This document shows positions 61,167-64,000 of a stretch of DNA of 64,000 nt, piece by piece (positions within the stretch are counted from its first letter, which is position 1; every line of letters starts with the position of its first letter). The DNA comes from Oscillospiraceae bacterium. GTDB lineage: Bacteria; Bacillota; Clostridia; Oscillospirales; Oscillospiraceae. Position numbers and translations under genes: made by a program. The notes beneath the pieces are model-generated. The model ran no database searches and was not told the origin of the DNA. It was given only the letters and a program-made list of their open reading frames with translations. Location: the NCBI GenBank assembly GCA_017552325.1, contig JAFZQE010000082.1:1-64000 (forward strand), read 5' to 3'.

Positions 61167-62825
61167 ATGCTTTCTAAACTGAAAATCATCCCTCTCGGAG
61201 GGCTTGGCGAGATCGGCAAGAACATGACCGCCTACGAGTTCGGCAGCGACATCATCGTCGTCGACTGCGGCATGGGCTTCCCGGACGACGACATGTACGG
61301 CATCGACATCGTCCTGCCCGATATCAGCTATCTTCGTTCCAACGCCGAGAAGATCCGCGGCATGATCCTGACCCACGGCCACGAGGATCACATCGGCGCC
61401 GTGCCTTATGTGCTGCGCGAGCTGGACGTGCCGATCTACACCACGGCCCTGACGGCCGCCCTGGTCGAGCTGAAGCTCGAAGAGCACGACCTGCTTTACA
61501 ATACCCAGATCTTTACGAAGAAGCCCGGCTCGGTGTTCCGTCTCGGCTGCTTCACGGTCGAGTTCATCCACGTCAACCACTCGATCCCGGACTCTGTGGC
61601 GCTCGCCATCAAAACGCCGGTCGGCACGGTCGTCCACACCGGCGACTGGAAAATCGACGTGACGCCGATCTCCGGCAGCATGATCGACCTGACCCGCTTC
61701 GGCCAGCTCGGCAACGAGGGCGTCCTGGCCCTGCTGGGCGACTCCACCAATGTGGAGAAGCCCGGTCATTCCGACTCCGAGCGCAAGGTCGGCGAGAGCT
61801 TTGACAAGCTCTTCGTCGGCTGCCGGAAGCGCATCATCATCACCACCTTCGCCTCCAACGTCCACCGCCTCCAGCAGATCATCACCGTGGCCGCAAAATA
61901 CGGCCGCCGCGTCGCGATCTCCGGGCGCAGCATGGAGAACGTCCTGCGCGTGTCGATGGAGCTCGGCTATATGGAGATCCCCGAGGACGTGCTGATCGAC
62001 CTCGATCAGGCCAACCGCCTGCCCAAGGAGCAGGTCGTTATCCTCTCCACCGGCAGCCAGGGCGAGAGTATGTCCGCCCTCTACCGCATGGCCTTTTCCG
62101 AGCATAAGCAGGTGCACATTGACGCGGGCGACCGCGTGATCATTTCGGCCTCGGCCATCCCCGGCAACGAAAACATGATCAGCCGTGTCATCGACGCGCT
62201 CTTCCGCAAGGGCGCTGAGGTCATCTACGACCGGCACACCGACCTGCACGTATCCGGCCACGCCTCGCAGGAGGAGCTGAAGATGATGCTTGCGCTGACG
62301 AAGCCGAAGTACTTCATCCCCGTGCACGGCGAGCAGCGCATGCTGGTCAAGCACGCCGCGCTCGGCCGCCTGATGGGCGTCGCGCCGAACAACATCCTGA
62401 TCGCCGACAACGGCAGCGTCATCGAGTTCGGCAAAAAGGGCGTCAGCATGGACAGCAGCGTTTCGGCGGGCGCCGTGCTGGTCGACGGCGTCGGCGGCGG
62501 CGAGGTCGGCAGCGTGGTGCTGCACGACCGCCAGCGCCTCGCCGAGGACGGCATGGTCGTCATCGTGCTGCCCTATTCCTCCTACGACCACACGCTGGTC
62601 GGCAAGCCCGAGATCGTCACCCGCGGCTTCATCTACGTGAAGGAAGCCGAGGAGCTGATGGCGGAGCTCGAGCGCGTGACCCTCGAGTCGGTCGAGTCCT
62701 GCGAGGATGCGCACATCACCGACTATACCGGCATCAAGGCCCGGGTCAAGGCCAACGTCTCCGGCTATCTGTTCAAGGCCACCCGCCGCAGCCCGATGAT
62801 CCTGCCGGTCATCACCGAGATCTGA
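61167..62825 (+). CDS. rnj: Ribonuclease J
   Basis: A metallo-beta-lactamase-fold exo/endoribonuclease central to mRNA decay and rRNA maturation in Firmicutes. The opening KIIPLGGLGEIGKNM, the zinc motif LTHGHEDHIGAVPY (~residues 71-84), GDWKID, a conserved DSTN (LGDSTNVEKPG) and the beta-CASP part (HVSGHASQEEL, FIPVHGEQRML) are all intact. ATG 61167 follows ggagaa and gives 552 aa; the open frame extends upstream to a TTG at 61146 without a ribosome site. J1 versus J2 cannot be decided here. Confidence 0.94.
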   Translation: MLSKLKIIPLGGLGEIGKNMTAYEFGSDIIVVDCGMGFPDDDMYGIDIVLPDISYLRSNAEKIRGMILTHGHEDHIGAVPYVLRELDVPIYTTALTAALVELKLEEHDLLYNTQIFTKKPGSVFRLGCFTVEFIHVNHSIPDSVALAIKTPVGTVVHTGDWKIDVTPISGSMIDLTRFGQLGNEGVLALLGDSTNVEKPGHSDSERKVGESFDKLFVGCRKRIIITTFASNVHRLQQIITVAAKYGRRVAISGRSMENVLRVSMELGYMEIPEDVLIDLDQANRLPKEQVVILSTGSQGESMSALYRMAFSEHKQVHIDAGDRVIISASAIPGNENMISRVIDALFRKGAEVIYDRHTDLHVSGHASQEELKMMLALTKPKYFIPVHGEQRMLVKHAALGRLMGVAPNNILIADNGSVIEFGKKGVSMDSSVSAGAVLVDGVGGGEVGSVVLHDRQRLAEDGMVVIVLPYSSYDHTLVGKPEIVTRGFIYVKEAEELMAELERVTLESVESCEDAHITDYTGIKARVKANVSGYLFKATRRSPMILPVITEI

Positions 62826-62834
62826 ATTTCCCAG

Positions 62835-62867
62835 CGCCCGGGATCCCCGCGATTTCCGGGCGTTTTT
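62835..62867 (+). terminator. Terminator of the RNase J gene
   Basis: cgcccgg (62835-62841) with ccgggcg (62856-62862), then T5. Confidence 0.85.
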
Positions 62868-62901
62868 CATTCCCATCCTTCAAGATAAAGAGTGTGATAT
62901 T

Positions 62902-63648
62902 ATGGGACTCTACGCCATCGGAGACCTGCATCTGCATTATCAGTCGCCGCTGAAGTCAAAGCGCCAGCTGACGGAAAAGGTCTGGAAAAACCACGAGGAA
63001 AAGTTCAGGAGCATCTGCGCCCGTAAACTCGCGCCGGACGATACGCTCGTGCTGGTCGGCGACCACAGCTGGGGCCGGAACATGAGCGAGTGCGAGGACG
63101 ATCTGCGCTATATCGAGGAGCTGCCGGGACGGAAGATCCTCACGCGCGGCAACCACGACATGTTCTGGGACGCGGGCAAGACCGAGCAGCTCAACGAGCT
63201 CTTTGCCGGGCGGCTGCGCTTCCTGCAGAACAGCTATGACAGCTACCGCGACTACGCGCTGGTCGCGACCAAGGGGCACTGCTTCGAGGGACCATTTTAT
63301 CTCGACGCCCGCGGCCGCATCATCGGATGGGACGAGGAGGCGGAGGAGAAGTCCAAAAAGCTCGTCGAGCGCGAGCTGCAGCGCCTGCGCCTGTCCTTCG
63401 AGGCGGCCCGGGCGGCGGGCTATCGCAAGTACATCGTCTTCCTTCACTACCCGCCCACCAGCATCCTCGAGGAGGGGAGCGGCTTTACCGAAATGGCGGA
63501 GGACTACGGCGCCGAGCAGCTGATCTACGCCCACTGCCACGGCGAGCGGCGCTTCCACGACAGCATCGAGGGCGAGCGCAACGGCGTTCTGTATCGTCTC
63601 GTCTCGGGCGATTACCTCAAATGGCAGCCTGTGAAGCTGCTGGACTGA
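62902..63648 (+). CDS. Calcineurin-like metallophosphoesterase, 248 aa
   Basis: A predicted two-metal phosphoesterase. Metal-binding motifs in order: GDLHLH (residues ~7-12), VGDHSWG (~52-58), TRGNHDMFWD (~78-87), FLHYPPT (~180-186) and YAHCHGE (~210-216). This set matches a Firmicutes family of unassigned substrate. It has no signal peptide. The kinase-like gene follows 12 bp downstream, so the two may be co-expressed. Confidence 0.9.
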   Translation: MGLYAIGDLHLHYQSPLKSKRQLTEKVWKNHEEKFRSICARKLAPDDTLVLVGDHSWGRNMSECEDDLRYIEELPGRKILTRGNHDMFWDAGKTEQLNELFAGRLRFLQNSYDSYRDYALVATKGHCFEGPFYLDARGRIIGWDEEAEEKSKKLVERELQRLRLSFEAARAAGYRKYIVFLHYPPTSILEEGSGFTEMAEDYGAEQLIYAHCHGERRFHDSIEGERNGVLYRLVSGDYLKWQPVKLLD

Positions 63649-63660
63649 GAAAGGCTGAAA

Positions 63661-64000
63661 ATGATCGGTTCTTTTTGTGAAGTGAACGGCGTGCCCTGGC
63701 GGCTCCTGTCCCTGCTGGGACACGGCAAGGGCGGCTATTCCTATCTGGCGGAGCGGGAGGGCCGCCTCGCCGTGCTCAAGCAGATACACCATGAGCCCTG
63801 CGACTATTACCGCTTCGGAAACAAGCTCGAGGCGGAGCGGAACGACTACGAGCGCCTGCGGCGCGCAGGTATCCCCATCCCGGAGCTGCTGGACGTCGAT
63901 GCGCAAAAGGAGCGCATCCTGAAGGAATACATCGAGGGCCCCACGGTCATGGAGCTGCTGGACGCCGGACAGCAGGCGGTGGAATACCTCCCACAGCTGC
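63661..64000 (+). CDS. Protein-kinase-fold protein, N-terminal part (runs off window)
   Basis: The frame is open from ATG 63661 to the window end (113 codons), with no stop. The start MIGSFCEVNGVPWRLLSLLGHGKGGYSYLAERE has a glycine-rich loop (LGHGKGGYSY), VLKQIHHE supplies the ATP-binding Lys, and LEAERNDYERLRRAGIPIPELLDVD is the alpha-C and hinge region, followed by EYIEGPT. This resembles small serine/threonine-type or RIO/APH-fold kinases. The catalytic loop is outside the window, so the family and function stay open. Confidence 0.78.
   Translation, partial: MIGSFCEVNGVPWRLLSLLGHGKGGYSYLAEREGRLAVLKQIHHEPCDYYRFGNKLEAERNDYERLRRAGIPIPELLDVDAQKERILKEYIEGPTVMELLDAGQQAVEYLPQL

Noticed and set aside
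61068..62876. 602-codon minus-strand frame opposite RNase J
   Set aside because: Antisense shadow; no recognisable domain, and RNase J is fully motif-supported.

Overview
The window is a 64 kb stretch of GC-rich (roughly 60-65%) chromosomal DNA that is almost entirely coding. The gene set (RNase J, TrmFO, YerC/TrpR-related repressor, YqeK, RsfS, XpaC-TelA, DUF4364, class B sortase, 2-oxoacid:ferredoxin oxidoreductase, FtsEX with M23 peptidases) points to an anaerobic Firmicute of the class Clostridia. The high GC and the family mix suggest the Oscillospirales (Ruminococcaceae/Oscillospiraceae) of animal guts; that placement is inference. Promoters are of the sigma-A type with strikingly regular 17-bp spacers, and the tRNA genes encode their CCA ends.

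Layout. 1-2653: end of an acyl-CoA ligase, a lipoprotein, a small anchored protein and an RsuA-type pseudouridine synthase. 2826-9666: a PucR/CdaR-type regulator, ftsE-ftsX, two tandem coiled-coil M23 peptidases and an S41 (CtpA/CtpB-like) protein whose catalytic Ser and Lys are both replaced. 9732-16525: greA-lysS, then a ferredoxin-korA-korB-korC-CoA-transferase operon for 2-oxoacid oxidation. 16577-19989: a choline-kinase-like gene, a tRNA-Gly with duplicated 3'-end repeats, rdgB and a large lipoprotein. 20320-34378: a long housekeeping run (rRNA/tRNA methyltransferase, dprA, topA, trmFO, plsX, rnc, radical SAM, smc, ftsY, yhbY, nadD-yqeK fusion, rsfS), followed by leuS and rpsU.

37479-42065 (minus strand): a 937-aa surface protein with about 44 PEPT repeats, MBG-like domains and a PHTG sorting signal, its neighbouring class B sortase, and a Val-Phe-Gly-Cys tRNA cluster. 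42122-48571: hslO, a methyltransferase and a YerC repressor (minus); nfeD-stomatin, a eukaryotic-type hexokinase and nrdR (plus); DUF4363 and DUF421 membrane proteins (minus). 48640-51372: a NagB-like protein that has lost its active site, glmM and a stand-alone GlmU-type acetyltransferase. 52337-55687: DUF4364 and a TldD/TldE pair. 55787-56884: a lower-GC cassette (membrane XRE regulator plus a 53-aa membrane protein) lying between two copies of the tRNA-Pro terminator. 57005-59518: a small anchored protein, TelA and XpaC. 59790-64000: rpe-recR, RNase J, a metallophosphoesterase and the start of a kinase-like gene.

The most unusual observations are two apparent pseudoenzymes placed inside otherwise functional operons: the S41 protein beside FtsEX and two intact M23 hydrolases, and the NagB homologue beside glmM and the acetyltransferase. 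Next are the cassette at the tRNA-Pro terminator and the parallel repeat structure at tRNA-Gly. No CRISPR array, rRNA operon, transposase or recognisable riboswitch was found.
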